Source: Spirochaetaceae bacterium (GTDB lineage: Bacteria > Spirochaetota > Spirochaetia > Treponematales > Breznakiellaceae). Taken from it: a stretch of 7,001 bases of DNA. The stretch lies in the NCBI GenBank assembly GCA_031268255.1, contig JAIRXO010000264.1:1-7001 (forward strand), in the 5' to 3' direction. This document shows positions 6,823 to 7,001 of the stretch, piece after piece; the stretch's first letter is position 1; every line of letters starts with the position of its first letter. The notes below the pieces were generated by a model. That model worked only from the letters and a program-made list of their open reading frames with translations, did no database searches and was not told where the DNA came from. A program made the translations under genes and the position numbers.

Positions 6823-7001
6823 CGTATGGCTTCCCTTCGTTCCGCTGTTTTTTTATCATATTCAATCCACTCATCAACAGAACGATGAATCACCCCGTCA
6901 ATACGTTTAATTGCCCATGAATTATATTCCGTATTCATTTCGCAGCCTATCCATTTTCTGCCGAGTTGTTCAGACGCGACAAGGGTCGTACCTGAACCGG
7001 A
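6819..7001 (-). CDS. C-terminal end of a beta-class DNA methyltransferase (partial)
   Basis: The minus-strand frame is open at the window edge and ends at TGA 6821-6819, giving 60 residues. It begins SGSGTTLVASEQLGRKWIGCEMNTEYNSWAIKRI, which is the S-adenosylmethionine binding motif I (F-x-GSGTT type) followed by the motif II acidic residue in GCEMN. Because motif I lies about 60 residues from the C-terminus, the catalytic DPPY-type motif IV must be upstream, outside the window. That order defines the beta class of amino-methyltransferases (N6-adenine or N4-cytosine). It would protect the host site from the partner nuclease encoded directly downstream, with which it overlaps by four bases. 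If the nuclease is dead, this may persist as an orphan methylase. The target sequence and the adenine versus cytosine choice cannot be told from this fragment. Confidence 0.85.
   Translation of the reverse strand, partial: SGSGTTLVASEQLGRKWIGCEMNTEYNSWAIKRIDGVIHRSVDEWIEYDKKTAERREAIR
6831..6837 (-). promoter_or_regulatory. Ribosome binding site of the endonuclease gene
   Basis: Read on the minus strand this is AAGGGAA, eight bases before ATG 6822 and inside the last codons of the methyltransferase. With the ATGA overlap it implies translational coupling, so the nuclease would be made only after the methylase is translated. Confidence 0.6.

Overview
The window carries two GC-rich carbohydrate-enzyme genes reading left to right. 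An AT-rich restriction-modification fragment reads the opposite way from the right edge. The organism is bacterial. The GC-rich housekeeping genes, sigma70-like promoters, purine-rich ribosome binding sites and the kind of 1.2 kb-codon glycosidase seen here fit a free-living or gut spirochaete of the Treponema group. That placement comes from recall of similar gene pairs and cannot be proved from the sequence.

Region by region: 1-282 is the 3' end of an unrecognised, beta-strand-rich protein. Its stop codon lies inside a perfect 13-bp tandem duplication (277-302). An AT-rich gap follows, holding a good sigma70-type promoter (336-364) for the next gene. Bases 396-2384 encode a 662-residue GH77 4-alpha-glucanotransferase. 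It is of the DPE2 (disproportionating enzyme 2) type, with about 140 extra residues between nucleophile and acid/base, but lacks the N-terminal starch-binding modules of plant DPE2. A short gap holds a second promoter-like element (2401-2429) and a hairpin over the ribosome binding site (2496-2520). Bases 2523-6107 encode a very large cytoplasmic-type GH13 alpha-amylase-family protein (1194 residues from the ATG chosen here). Its region IV reads NNPD instead of the usual NHD, and long uncharacterised domains flank the barrel.

After position about 6110 base composition drops sharply, from lines near 70% GC to lines near 32% GC. On the minus strand the end of a beta-class DNA methyltransferase (7001-6819) overlaps by ATGA the start of a type II restriction endonuclease-like gene (6822-6150). 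The endonuclease is broken: the reading frame shifts just after its putative catalytic lysine, and a plausible native C-terminus is found in the neighbouring frame. I read this as a horizontally acquired R-M module whose nuclease has decayed.

How the genes may work together: the glucanotransferase and the GH13 protein both lack visible signal peptides and probably act on internal maltodextrin or glycogen, one moving glucosyl units between glucans and the other cutting or transferring alpha-1,4 links. The R-M fragment is functionally unrelated and probably neighbours them by insertion. I found no tRNA, rRNA, CRISPR array, transposase or convincing intrinsic terminator.
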